A stretch of 26,386 nt of DNA from an uncultured Ruminococcus sp. (GCA_900540005.1 UQEM01000017.1:1-26386); one strand, 5' to 3'. Positions 14,965-22,531 are shown, numbered from the stretch's first letter. Notes: generated by a model not told the origin, from the letters alone. Numbers and translations: made by a program.

Positions 14965-16077
14965 ATGTCAATAACAAAAAACAGGATCGCAGCGGCTGCT
15001 GTCAGCCTTATGTGCATGATATCTCTGTTTGCAGGCTTTGGCTCATACAGTTCACACGCGGCAGGCGACAAGTCGCTTACCCTTATCTGCCGCAATGACG
15101 ATACCACGCTTGTGGGAATGAAGTGGAAAATATACAGGGTCGGCGAGCGGCAGAACGGAGATTTTGTCCTCACGGGAGATTTTGCAAAATATCCGGTCTC
15201 TCTCGGCGATATGAGCGTTGAGAGCGTCAGCACAGCCGCAAAGACCCTTGAGTCCTACGCGATCGCGGACAGCATTGCGCCGCTCGCTCAGGGAAAGACC
15301 GACAAAACGGGCGAAAAGGTGTTCGGTTCGCTCGAACCCGGACTCTACCTCGCATCTGGCAGAGTTTTGCAGATAGGCGATATTTACTACGTTCCCTCCG
15401 CTTTGCTCATAGAAGTCGGAGACGAGGGCGCGGTCTTTGACTATGACGCGTACCCGAAATACACCTACGCGACTCTTGGCGGCGAGGTTGTGGCTTATAC
15501 CGTAAGAAAGGTGTGGGTCGGCGATGAGGCTGCCGCTGAGGACAGACCCGTGGACATCACCGTTGACCTATACAAGGGAGAGGTTCTTGACGATACCGTT
15601 GTGCTTGACGAGTCCAACAACTGGCAGTACCGCTGGGTCGACCTTGAGGACGGCTACGACTGGCACGTTGTTGAGAGGAATATCCCCGTTGACTACGAGG
15701 TAAGCATAGACTTCAACGAAACGCAGTACCTCATAAAGAACAGCTATGTCGGCTCAAAGACTACCACAACTACGACTTCGCTTACGACCACGGGAAGCGG
15801 CACGACCACTTCGCACGGGGACGGTTCTACGACCGTAAGCTCGTCAGGCGGCACTTCCACGACCTATACGAGCGCAGTTTCGACAACAGTTTCGGGCGGA
15901 ACGACTCCCCCTGCTACTACTTCCGGCAATAACGGCGGAGGAAACGGGGGCGGCGGCGGAAAGATACCGCAGACGGGACAGCTTTGGTGGCCCGTGATAC
16001 CGCTTACGCTCGGCGGACTGCTCCTCATTGCAGTCGGCTTTATGGCAAGACCCAAGAGAAGATCCGATGAAGAATAA
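14965..16077 (+). CDS. Minor/basal pilin with IPQTG sorting signal
   Basis: A 370-residue surface protein. ATG 14965 is preferred because GAGGTGAT (14953-14960) lies at proper distance; a GTG at 14956 is possible. After the signal peptide (about 1-32, ending SSHAA) there is a SpaA-like N-terminal domain ending at DYDAYPKYTY, where YPK (Lys165) resembles the pilin motif used for cross-linking. One CnaB domain follows (VRKVWV... HVVERN... LIKNSY), then a Ser/Thr/Gly-rich linker of about 80 residues, IPQTG (334-338), a hydrophobic helix and RPKRRSDEE. A long Ser/Thr/Gly linker before the anchor suits crossing the cell wall, so this is likely the pilus base. Its stop overlaps the next sortase, so that sortase may be its anchoring enzyme. 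Confidence 0.86.
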   Translation: MSITKNRIAAAAVSLMCMISLFAGFGSYSSHAAGDKSLTLICRNDDTTLVGMKWKIYRVGERQNGDFVLTGDFAKYPVSLGDMSVESVSTAAKTLESYAIADSIAPLAQGKTDKTGEKVFGSLEPGLYLASGRVLQIGDIYYVPSALLIEVGDEGAVFDYDAYPKYTYATLGGEVVAYTVRKVWVGDEAAAEDRPVDITVDLYKGEVLDDTVVLDESNNWQYRWVDLEDGYDWHVVERNIPVDYEVSIDFNETQYLIKNSYVGSKTTTTTTSLTTTGSGTTTSHGDGSTTVSSSGGTSTTYTSAVSTTVSGGTTPPATTSGNNGGGNGGGGGKIPQTGQLWWPVIPLTLGGLLLIAVGFMARPKRRSDEE

Positions 16078-16714
16078 AATCTGGAAAGTATGTATTATTG
16101 CGGGAACAATGCTGATCCTTTCAGCGTTGTTCCTTTGCTTGTATAATTTCAGGGAGAGCAGCAGGGCGTTTGAATCCTCGCAGAAGGTTCTTGCGGAACT
16201 TGTTGAGCTTATTCCGGAAAAGCCCGATGAATCGGGCACGGCGGTCAGAACCGATGCACAGAAGAATGACATTTTTGCTCCCTATGAGGAGCAGGAGGAG
16301 GAAACTCCGCTGAGCGAGATAGAGGTTGACGAAAGGAGCTACTGCGGCTATATAACGCTCCCGTCACTCGGTATCGAATTGCCTGTGATGAGCAGTTGGA
16401 GTTACCCGAATCTGAAACTATCGCCCTGCCGATACAGCGGCGACCCTCGGGAAAATAACCTCATCATAGCCGCCCATAATTACAACAGCCACTTTGGGCG
16501 GATAAAGGAGCTTAATTCGGGCGATGAGATCGTCTTTACAGCCTGTGACGGCAGCGTTTACCGTTATACGGTCGATTTCACGGAGTATGTTGACGGCGGA
16601 GATGTTGAAAAAATGCTGTCGGGCAGCAGCGATGACTGGGATATAACTCTGTTCACCTGCACCCTCAGCGGTCAGAGCCGAGTTACCGTCCGCGGTATTT
16701 CCGAGGAAAAATGA
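16067..16714 (+). CDS. Second sortase, probable pilus-anchoring enzyme
   Basis: A 215-residue sortase with one N-terminal membrane helix (about 6-25) and no C-terminal helix, so it is not class C. His137 is in LIIAAHNYNSHFGRI, Cys198 in ITLFTCTLSGQSRVTVRG and Arg205 completes the triad. The class is unclear; the compact size and the CTxxGxxR spacing resemble class B/D-like enzymes. ATG 16067 overlaps the minor pilin stop by 11 bases, the same overlap length as between the coiled-coil gene and signal peptidase, and there is no good ribosome site, so translation is probably coupled. Dedicated anchoring of the IPQTG basal pilin is inferred from position. Confidence 0.88.
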   Translation: MKNKIWKVCIIAGTMLILSALFLCLYNFRESSRAFESSQKVLAELVELIPEKPDESGTAVRTDAQKNDIFAPYEEQEEETPLSEIEVDERSYCGYITLPSLGIELPVMSSWSYPNLKLSPCRYSGDPRENNLIIAAHNYNSHFGRIKELNSGDEIVFTACDGSVYRYTVDFTEYVDGGDVEKMLSGSSDDWDITLFTCTLSGQSRVTVRGISEEK

Positions 16715-16766
16715 GAACAAGTTCTTATGCTTATACAGCAGAGTTTTGTGTAAAGGAGGTTGCGGC

Positions 16767-18095
16767 TTGCGAAAGAGTGCGCTTATTCTTATAATTGCGG
16801 CAATGACTGCGGTTCTTGTCGGCTGCGGCAGCAAGTCCGATGATAAGCTTAAACCGCTTATCGGACTTGCGTGGTACGACTCGTATGATGATGTAAAGAG
16901 CAGGCTTGATGACAGGTATGAGCTTATCGCGGAGCGCGGATCGGACAGCGACAAAGAGCCTCAGCAAATGCTCGACTACACAGGCGCGCAGTTGTTCGGC
17001 ACGGACTGCGACCTCACGCTCTGCTTTGGAGCGAGCGGTCTTATCGGTCTGAATTATCACGATATTCTGAGAAGCAACACCTACCAGCAATGGTTTGCGC
17101 TGCTCGAAAAGGAGTACGGCTACCCTACAGAGGAGGGCAGCGGCATGGCATCGTGGTATGACGATCCGCTCGGCAAAAACACCTCGGTCTACCTCTTTAA
17201 TCTTGAGGAGGGAGTGCAGGTGTCGTTTTACACGTCTGCAAGTTCGCCCGATAAGTCGTTCTCGAACGGTGACAAGGAGGAGCGCAGGGCGAATATAATT
17301 TACGTCCCGACCCCCGAGCTGAGAACTCCCGTTGTTCCCGTTGAACCTGAAACTGCGGCAAGAACCACAACTGCGGTTCAGACACAGACTGTTACGAACA
17401 GCGGCGGCGAGGTGATCGCGGTCATTCCCGTAACTCCGGGCAATGATGATCCGTCTTACGACAGCGAAATAAGCGGCGGTGAGGAAACTCCTGCCGAAAC
17501 GGAAAAGGCAGGACAGTCCGTGACGACCACGGCAAGGAACGGCGGCGGTTCGGTACGCACAACTGCGACAACTACCCGCCGAGCGTCAGGCTCTGCTGCA
17601 ACGACTACCTCGCGCAGACGAACAACGATCACCTCTGCCGTACACACTACGGCTCCGACAGTTACGACAACGGCTCGCGACAGAACGGGCGACTACAGGA
17701 TAGGCGGAGTCGAGTTTTACGGAACGCTTGCGGCTGAGAGCAGGAAAATGAGCGGCTACACAAAGCTGTACGAATATGACGTTGATGGCGAGGGACAGCC
17801 GCAGCAGCATATTATCGAGTACAGCGGAGCGGAGTACTGCGGCAGGGAATGTGATGCAGTGCTGTGCTTTACGAGTCTCGGTCTTGTCGGTATCAATTAT
17901 TTTGATTCCGAGGCAAATGAGTACTCCTACTGGGTGTCGCAGCTCAGCGAGATATACGGCACACCGACCGAGAGCCTTTCGGACTATACGATATGGGAAA
18001 AAGATCCCCTTGGCAGTGGAACTATCATTTACGTCTTTGCACTTGATGACGGCGTTCAGATATCATTTTTCGCGGACGATACAGGGTCAGAATAA
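16767..18095 (+). CDS. Lipoprotein with two copies of an unrecognised domain
   Basis: A 442-residue lipoprotein starting at TTG 16767, with AAAGGAGG (16752-16759) seven bases upstream. The signal peptide ends in LVGC with lipid-attached Cys20. Domain A (about 28-159) and domain B (about 310-442) are diverged copies: YTGAQLFGTDCDLTLCF matches YSGAEYCGRECDAVLCF, GLIGLNYHD matches GLVGINYFD, and the DPLG...VYLF.LEEGVQVSFY end matches DPLG...IYVFALDDGVQISFF. A Thr/Arg/Ser-rich linker (about 190-308) joins them. I do not recognise the family. It is the last gene of the pilus locus, only about 50 bases after the sortase, so it may act on the outer face of the membrane in pilus assembly or anchoring; that is inference. 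Confidence 0.85.
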   Translation: MRKSALILIIAAMTAVLVGCGSKSDDKLKPLIGLAWYDSYDDVKSRLDDRYELIAERGSDSDKEPQQMLDYTGAQLFGTDCDLTLCFGASGLIGLNYHDILRSNTYQQWFALLEKEYGYPTEEGSGMASWYDDPLGKNTSVYLFNLEEGVQVSFYTSASSPDKSFSNGDKEERRANIIYVPTPELRTPVVPVEPETAARTTTAVQTQTVTNSGGEVIAVIPVTPGNDDPSYDSEISGGEETPAETEKAGQSVTTTARNGGGSVRTTATTTRRASGSAATTTSRRRTTITSAVHTTAPTVTTTARDRTGDYRIGGVEFYGTLAAESRKMSGYTKLYEYDVDGEGQPQQHIIEYSGAEYCGRECDAVLCFTSLGLVGINYFDSEANEYSYWVSQLSEIYGTPTESLSDYTIWEKDPLGSGTIIYVFALDDGVQISFFADDTGSE

Positions 18096-18115
18096 TAAGA
18101 AACGTAATATTATAA

Positions 18116-18144
18116 GGGAACGCCCTCACTTGCGGGGTGTTCCC
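18116..18144 (+). other. Hairpin after the lipoprotein gene
   Basis: A 10-bp stem with one G-U pair (GGGAACGCCC / GGGTGTTCCC) and a nine-base loop, 20 bases after the stop. It lacks a T-run and directly precedes the stronger terminator. Confidence 0.65.
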
Positions 18145-18148
18145 TCTT

Positions 18149-18175
18149 AAAAAACAGTCCACCGGACTGTTTTTT
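18149..18175 (+). terminator. Strong intrinsic terminator of the pilus operon
   Basis: A perfect 12-bp stem, AAAAAACAGTCC with GGACTGTTTTTT around an ACC loop, ending in a T-run; it reads as a terminator on both strands. It lies inside the 78-bp block that is missing from the other copy of the repeat. Confidence 0.9.
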
Positions 18176-18345
18176 AATTCACCCTTTGCGGAGCGCTTTG
18201 AGGAATTTTGCGGGGCTTTGCTCCACACCTCACCAAAGGCTCTGCCTTTGGGATCCGCTAAAGGGGTATAAACCCTTTAGAATCCCATTATTAATTTCCT
18301 CTGACGAAACAAGAAGCCAAAAGGCTTTCACTCACGATTTAATTT

Positions 18346-18358
18346 CAACTTGAAGTTG
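18346..18358. promoter_or_regulatory. Palindrome upstream of the regulator promoter
   Basis: CAACTT-G-AAGTTG is a perfect inverted repeat about 25 bp before the -35 hexamer of the regulator promoter. It could be a protein-binding site. Confidence 0.4.
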
Positions 18359-18380
18359 CATTTTATAAAGAAAAAATTGC

Positions 18381-18409
18381 TTGAATTCAACTGCAAGATG
18401 TGATAAAAT
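18381..18409 (+). promoter_or_regulatory. Promoter of the XRE regulator - GH44 operon
   Basis: TTGAAT (18381-18386), a 17-bp spacer and TAAAAT (18404-18409) preceded by TG at 18401-18402. The -35 lies in a perfect 10-bp palindrome TTGAATTCAA (18381-18390), so a bound repressor would cover it. Confidence 0.65.
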
Positions 18410-18413
18410 ATAA

Positions 18414-18438
18414 ATGTGAACATAAATTGAATGTACAT
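18414..18438. promoter_or_regulatory. Paired ATGT-ACAT operator-like sites
   Basis: ATGT-GA-ACAT (18414-18423) and ATGT-ACAT (18431-18438) are palindromes with the same half-site, just after the -10 hexamer and around the predicted transcription start. They are good candidates for binding by the regulator encoded next (autoregulation, inferred). Confidence 0.45.
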
Positions 18439-18514
18439 TTGATAAAATCAACCATGAATTTCTCGGGCAGCACAGTCTTTATGCCTCTGCTGCCGAAACG
18501 GAGGACGCTCTAAC

Positions 18515-19387
18515 ATGAAATTCAGCGACAATCTGGTAAAATACCGGAAAAAAGCAGGTCTGACCCAAGGACAGCTCGCGGCAAAGCTTTCCGTAACGCC
18601 GCAGGCTGTCTCGAAATGGGAAAATGGCAGCTACCCTGACAGCGAACTTCTCCCTGAACTTTCAAAGGCTCTTGACGTTTCGCTCGACGTTCTTTTCGGA
18701 CTGAAAAGCGATGACGGAAAGATTAACGCGACCAATGCTGCGGCAATGAAAATGCGGAGTCTCAGCGACGAGGACAAGGGGCAATTTATAATGGAGCTGT
18801 TTTACTCGCTCATCTGCACATATAACCCCAACACCGATTCGGAGAGCATATCGTTCCCCGAATCACTCGCCCACGAAACCTACGCTCATCTGCGCTCAGA
18901 TCACGCCCTTGCCGTTTCAAGGCTCAACCCTGATATGCAGTATATCTGCTTCATGAGAGTTCCCGAGGACGGCATAAACAGCTATTTTAAGATACAGCCG
19001 AGGATAATGGAGCTTTTCAGCATTCTCTCCGATGAAAACGCCCTTAGAATAATAAATTTCGCAGAGACTGTCGAGCGCAATTATCTGCTCACCAAGGAGT
19101 GTATCTCAAAGGAGCTTGATATGCCAATGGAAGTCGTTTCCGAAATTGTGGAGAAATTTAACCGTTTCGGCATTATGTGGGAACTCACCGCCAACACAGG
19201 CAGCAGTTCTTTCCCTATTTACGGCTATGTGCACAATATTCCCCTTATCGGGATACTTGTTCTTGCAAATACTCTCGTAAACTTTCTCGCCTGCTGCGAA
19301 CCCGATATTGATACATGGTTAAAAGCACCGTTCCGTGCGCCCAAAAAACAAAACGAAAATCTATGTGAGGAGGAAAACAAACAATGA
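18515..19387 (+). CDS. XRE-family transcriptional regulator coupled to the GH44 gene
   Basis: A 290-residue cytoplasmic regulator. Residues 8-64 form an XRE/Cro-type helix-turn-helix (YRKKAGLTQGQLAAKLSVTP then QAVSKWENGSYPDSELLPEL). The remaining 225 residues are unusual for a simple XRE repressor and include a second possible winged-helix segment near 185-230 (NYLLTKECISKELDMPMEVV) and a hydrophobic stretch near 248-265. GGAGG (18500-18504) supports the ATG. Its TGA overlaps the GH44 start as ATGA, so both proteins come from one message by coupled translation. This arrangement suggests that it senses a signal linked to polysaccharide breakdown and controls this operon; the ligand is unknown. 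No sensor kinase or transporter accompanies it. Confidence 0.9.
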   Translation: MKFSDNLVKYRKKAGLTQGQLAAKLSVTPQAVSKWENGSYPDSELLPELSKALDVSLDVLFGLKSDDGKINATNAAAMKMRSLSDEDKGQFIMELFYSLICTYNPNTDSESISFPESLAHETYAHLRSDHALAVSRLNPDMQYICFMRVPEDGINSYFKIQPRIMELFSILSDENALRIINFAETVERNYLLTKECISKELDMPMEVVSEIVEKFNRFGIMWELTANTGSSSFPIYGYVHNIPLIGILVLANTLVNFLACCEPDIDTWLKAPFRAPKKQNENLCEEENKQ

Positions 19388-21795
19388 TAAAGAGAAGCTT
19401 TGCAGGTCTGCTTGCCGGTATCTGCGCTATCTCAAACGCAGCCCTTTTCTCTGCCGTACCCGCAGCCAATGCAGAGGACGCAGGCTATACGATGAATGTT
19501 TCCGTTGATCTGAGTGGAGAAAAGAAGTCTGTCAGCCCGTACATCTACGGTATAAATGACGCGGGCTATCTCAGCGATGTTACCGTAAATGCTGTCCGTC
19601 AGGGCGGCAACCGCTACAGTGCGTACAACTGGGAGAACAACTACTCCAATGCTGGTTCTGACTGGAAAAACAGCTCGGATAACTATCTTGTAAGCAATTA
19701 CAGTTCTGAACTTGCCGCAACTCCCGGAGCTTGTGCGCTCCACCTTTCTGAGGACGCGGTAAAGAACAATGTTCCCTACAAGACAGCCACTATCCCGATG
19801 GCAGGATATGTTGTAGCTGACGCAAACGGCGAAGTCTCATCAAGCGAAGTCGCTCCCTCAAGCCGCTGGAAGCAGATAAAGGCAACAAAGGGCAGTGAAT
19901 TCTCGCTTACTCCCGATACGACCGATGATTACGTTTACATGGACGAATATGTAAACTACCTCGTAAGCAAGCTCGGAGACTCCACGACCGCAACGGGAAT
20001 CAACGGCTACAACCTCGACAACGAGCCTGCTCTCTGGAGTTCGACACATTCGCTCATGCACCCCGACAAGACGACCTACAAGGAAATGGTCGAAAAATCG
20101 ACCGAGTACGCTAAGGCTATCAAGTCCGTTGACCCCAATGCAGACGTTTACGGACTCGCTCTGTTCGGAGTGTATGCTTACTACAACCTCGCTGACGCGC
20201 CCGACAAGGACAGTTCATACGACTGGTTCCTCTCGTACTACCTCGATAAGATGGCTCAGGCTGAAAAGGACGCTGGAATGCGCCTTATCGACGCTATTGA
20301 CGTTCACTACTACTCAGAGGCAAAGGGTGACAACCGCGTTACCGAAGGCAATGCAACTACCGCAAACGATATCGCGGCACGAGTTCAGGCTCCGCGTTCA
20401 CTCTATGAGGATGGTTTCCGCGAAAAGAGCTGGCTTACCGACACGCTCAGCCAGTATATGCCCTTCCTCCCGACCATACAGAACTCTATCGACAAGTACT
20501 ATCCCGGCACAAAGCTTGCCATTACCGAGTACAACTTCGGCGGCGGCAACCACGTTTCGGGAGCTATCGCAGAGGCTGACGCTCTCGGCGCATTTGCTGA
20601 AAACGACGTATACCTCGCAACTCTCTGGCCGCTTTCAAGCGATATCGCATACCAGCTTTCCGCTATCGACCTTTACACCAACTATGACGGTAAGGGTTCG
20701 TCATTCGGTGATACGCTCGTAAGCGCAAAGACGGACGACTCATCTCTCGCAACAGCTTACGCTTCTATCAGCGGCAGTGACGAGACCAAAGTAACCATGG
20801 TTCTCAACAACAAGGACGCTGACAAGAAGGAAAATGCAGAGATAACCATAAGCGGCACTGACAAGCAGTACAAGAGCGCAGTCGTTTACGGAATCACAGG
20901 CGAAAAGAGCGATATTCAGGTTCTCGATATCCAGAATGACCTCTCAGGCAACAAGATAAGCATTGACCTCCCTGCTCTCTCCGTGGCTCAGGTCGTTCTC
21001 TCAACAGAAAACGTAGATCCCGATGATGTCAAGAAGCCCGAAAAGCAGGAAGATTTCGTTGAGTACCAGTTCAGCGAACTTGAGGAGTCCCAGAACGGCT
21101 ACCCCATGATACCTATCAAGGACGCTAAGCGCCTCTCCAAGATCGTTATCAACACAACTGCAACAAGCTCCGCTAATTCCTCGTGGTTCTCGGGCGGCGG
21201 TGGACTCTGCTTCAATAAGCTTATCCTCGCTGACGGTACATCTGTATGGGCTTCCAAGAGTTTCTCATACAGCAGCGGCACGGGCAATTCAGTTGTCAAG
21301 TTTGACGGCACATTCAACATTCCCGACCCCGATGACAGCACAAAATCGATCACCGTTGAGGGCGAGATCGGCGATACATTTATCGAGTTACAGGACTGGT
21401 GGAAGTCCTCTGAGGCTGATTCGGCAAAGGGTTCGGACGTTTCGGTAACATACAACTCGGTCACAGTTTACTATGACACTGAGTCCGAAGAGCCAACGAC
21501 TACAACCACAACAACTACTACAACTACCACCACATCTGCTCCGGCTACCGATGAGAATTACCTTGCAGGCGACGCCAACTGCGATGCCAAGATCGATATC
21601 TCGGACGCTGTTATGATCCTTCAGTCTATCGCAAATAATGATAAGTACGGACCGGACGGCACAGATCCCACTCACATCACGGAACAGGGCATGAAGAACG
21701 CTGACTGTTCAAGCTATGGTGACGGCGTTACCACAAAGGACGCTCTTGCCGTTCAGAAATTTGTTGTTGGTTTAATTACTCTCCCCGAGGAATAA
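19384..21795 (+). CDS. Cellulosomal GH44 endoglucanase/xyloglucanase with CBM and dockerin
   Basis: An 803-residue secreted enzyme. The signal peptide (about 1-30) ends AANA. The GH44 catalytic domain (about 35-545) has the acid/base Glu214 in YNLDNEPALW and the nucleophile Glu382 in AITEYNFGGGNH, with spacing close to that of known GH44 enzymes; the family cleaves cellulose, xyloglucan and other beta-1,4-glucans. A module at about 556-703, with several exposed-type Trp, resembles the CBM found in R. flavefaciens GH44 (CBM76-like; moderate confidence). A Thr linker (704-719) leads to a type I dockerin (725-803): first calcium loop GDANCDAKIDISDA, second loop in SYGDGVTTKDALAVQKF. The dockerin means it is mounted on a scaffoldin by cohesin binding. 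Its ATG overlaps the regulator stop by four bases. Confidence 0.95.
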   Translation: MIKRSFAGLLAGICAISNAALFSAVPAANAEDAGYTMNVSVDLSGEKKSVSPYIYGINDAGYLSDVTVNAVRQGGNRYSAYNWENNYSNAGSDWKNSSDNYLVSNYSSELAATPGACALHLSEDAVKNNVPYKTATIPMAGYVVADANGEVSSSEVAPSSRWKQIKATKGSEFSLTPDTTDDYVYMDEYVNYLVSKLGDSTTATGINGYNLDNEPALWSSTHSLMHPDKTTYKEMVEKSTEYAKAIKSVDPNADVYGLALFGVYAYYNLADAPDKDSSYDWFLSYYLDKMAQAEKDAGMRLIDAIDVHYYSEAKGDNRVTEGNATTANDIAARVQAPRSLYEDGFREKSWLTDTLSQYMPFLPTIQNSIDKYYPGTKLAITEYNFGGGNHVSGAIAEADALGAFAENDVYLATLWPLSSDIAYQLSAIDLYTNYDGKGSSFGDTLVSAKTDDSSLATAYASISGSDETKVTMVLNNKDADKKENAEITISGTDKQYKSAVVYGITGEKSDIQVLDIQNDLSGNKISIDLPALSVAQVVLSTENVDPDDVKKPEKQEDFVEYQFSELEESQNGYPMIPIKDAKRLSKIVINTTATSSANSSWFSGGGGLCFNKLILADGTSVWASKSFSYSSGTGNSVVKFDGTFNIPDPDDSTKSITVEGEIGDTFIELQDWWKSSEADSAKGSDVSVTYNSVTVYYDTESEEPTTTTTTTTTTTTTSAPATDENYLAGDANCDAKIDISDAVMILQSIANNDKYGPDGTDPTHITEQGMKNADCSSYGDGVTTKDALAVQKFVVGLITLPEE

Positions 21796-21800
21796 AACAC

Positions 21801-21835
21801 AAAAACCTGCTGTAATTTTGATACAGCAGGTTTTT
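21801..21835 (+). terminator. Intrinsic terminator of the regulator-GH44 operon
   Basis: A perfect 14-bp stem (21801-21814 / 21822-21835; core CCTGCTGTA) with a seven-base loop, followed by T's, five bases after the stop codon. Confidence 0.93.
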
Positions 21836-21844
21836 TGTCATAAC

Positions 21845-21959
21845 TAATAATGGGATTCTAAAGGGTTGTTAACCCTTTAGCGGATTCCAAAGGCAGAGCC
21901 TTTGGTGGGGTGTGAGGCAAAGCCCTGCAAGTGAGGGCGTTCCTTTGTAATATTACGTT
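21845..21959 (-). repeat. Right copy of the palindrome-rich inverted repeat
   Basis: Read on the minus strand this 115-bp element matches 18101-18293 nearly base for base, apart from the 78-bp block present only on the left. It has perfect hairpins at 21858-21880 (CTAAAGGGTT-GTT-AACCCTTTAG) and 21887-21905 (CCAAAGGC-AGA-GCCTTTGG). Confidence 0.85.
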
Positions 21960-21986
21960 TTCCGGACAGATTGGTGCTTGTCTATA

Positions 21987-22097
21987 TCAATAGCAGTCGT
22001 AATTGTAAACAATTCGCGAAAAATCGAGTGCTTTTAGTTTTTCACGGGGAATAAAGAACGAACCTGTTCCGTAATCTCCCCATTTGATAAAGTCTAT
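21987..22097 (-). pseudogene. Remnant of a YwqG/DUF1963-like gene (C-terminal end)
   Basis: On the minus strand 36 codons read IDFIKWGDYGTGSFFI, then PREKLKALDFSRIVYNYDCY, then stop. This has the pattern of the conserved end of DUF1963 (YwqG) proteins: GDxGxxxFFI, a DFS and a final YN(W/Y)DC. The frame is closed by TGA directly upstream (22100-22098) and no start or earlier part of the family is visible in the other frames, so only the tail remains. It sits between the repeat element and the polyketide locus, consistent with a rearrangement junction. The family call is from pattern memory. Confidence 0.5.
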
Positions 22098-22195
22098 TCA
22101 TGTAGCATTAATAATAAATGAGTATTATGCCATACGATATTGGAGAAATTCGGAGAAAATTGAAGCCGATGCTTTGATTATTGGTACTAAAAAGG

Positions 22196-22224
22196 TTGAC
22201 AACTTTAAAAAAAATCGTTATAAT
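22196..22224 (+). promoter_or_regulatory. Consensus promoter upstream of the polyketide genes
   Basis: TTGACA (22196-22201), a 17-bp spacer and TATAAT (22219-22224) match the sigma-A consensus exactly. Transcription would start near 22231, leaving a leader of about 330 nt before the synthase. Confidence 0.85.
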
Positions 22225-22230
22225 ATTAAG

Positions 22231-22513
22231 TAGTCTTAAGGAGGATAGTTATCCCTGTAAATAATCACAAAAAATGGCGCATTGTACGCATTTTTTTATG
22301 TAAGAGTGTTACTATAAACTAACTATATACGCCTTAAAAGGATACATGGGTGTTTGTATAATGATATAGCGTTAGCGGTGGTTAACAGAATGATCTTTAG
22401 CATTTATTATAAGAGTTATTTGGTATAACCTAAGGAGGCTGTTGCCAATACTTCAAAATATTTTATTATATTGTTAGTTATCATTAATAAATATAGACGA
22501 TAGTGATTGTTGG
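22231..22513 (+). other. Long leader with orphan ribosome sites and an attenuator-like hairpin
   Basis: AAGGAGG (22238-22244) is followed six bases later by ATC, not ATG, opening a 23-codon frame (after the start, PVNNHKKWRIVRIFLCKSVT) that overlaps a hairpin at 22269-22297: eight A/T-rich pairs, a bulged G, two GC pairs, then a T-run. A second AAGGAGG (22432-22438) is followed by TTG and an 11-codon frame. No gene over 30 codons is supported. The layout suggests translational attenuation or remnants of lost genes. Confidence 0.45.
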
Positions 22514-22531
22514 TTAGTTTATAATAACTAA
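22514..22531. promoter_or_regulatory. Palindrome around a TATAAT just before the synthase gene
   Basis: TTAGTT-TATAAT-AACTAA has perfect 6-bp arms enclosing a -10-like hexamer, 28 bp upstream of the synthase ATG. No good -35 is visible. It may be an operator over a secondary promoter. Confidence 0.35.

Larger units (their letters stand above)
18101..18293 (+). repeat. Left copy of a palindrome-rich inverted repeat
   Basis: Nearly the same sequence occurs inverted at 21845-21959, so the pair brackets the regulator-GH44 cassette. Without an extra 78-bp block (18130-18207, bounded by TTGCGGGG at 18130 and 18208) the left copy is 115 bp, exactly the right copy's length. It contains hairpins such as CCAAAGGC-TCT-GCCTTTGG (18233-18251) and CTAAAGGG...CCCTTTAG. 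No transposase is present. It is probably a dispersed intergenic element, possibly MITE-like. Confidence 0.85.

Noticed and set aside
17776..18150. 124-codon plus-strand frame overlapping the lipoprotein end
   Set aside because: Out-of-frame shadow of a well-supported gene; no ribosome site and no family features.
18427..18448. Second promoter TTGAAT...TAAAAT downstream of the regulator promoter
   Set aside because: The spacing is only 10 bp, too short for a sigma-A promoter.
20129..20722. 197-codon plus-strand frame inside the GH44 gene
   Set aside because: Ser/Thr/Arg-rich shadow of the catalytic domain in another frame.
18101..21959. CRISPR array or insertion sequence explaining the paired repeats
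   Set aside because: Only two copies, inverted, without regular spacers, and no transposase or cas gene between or beside them.
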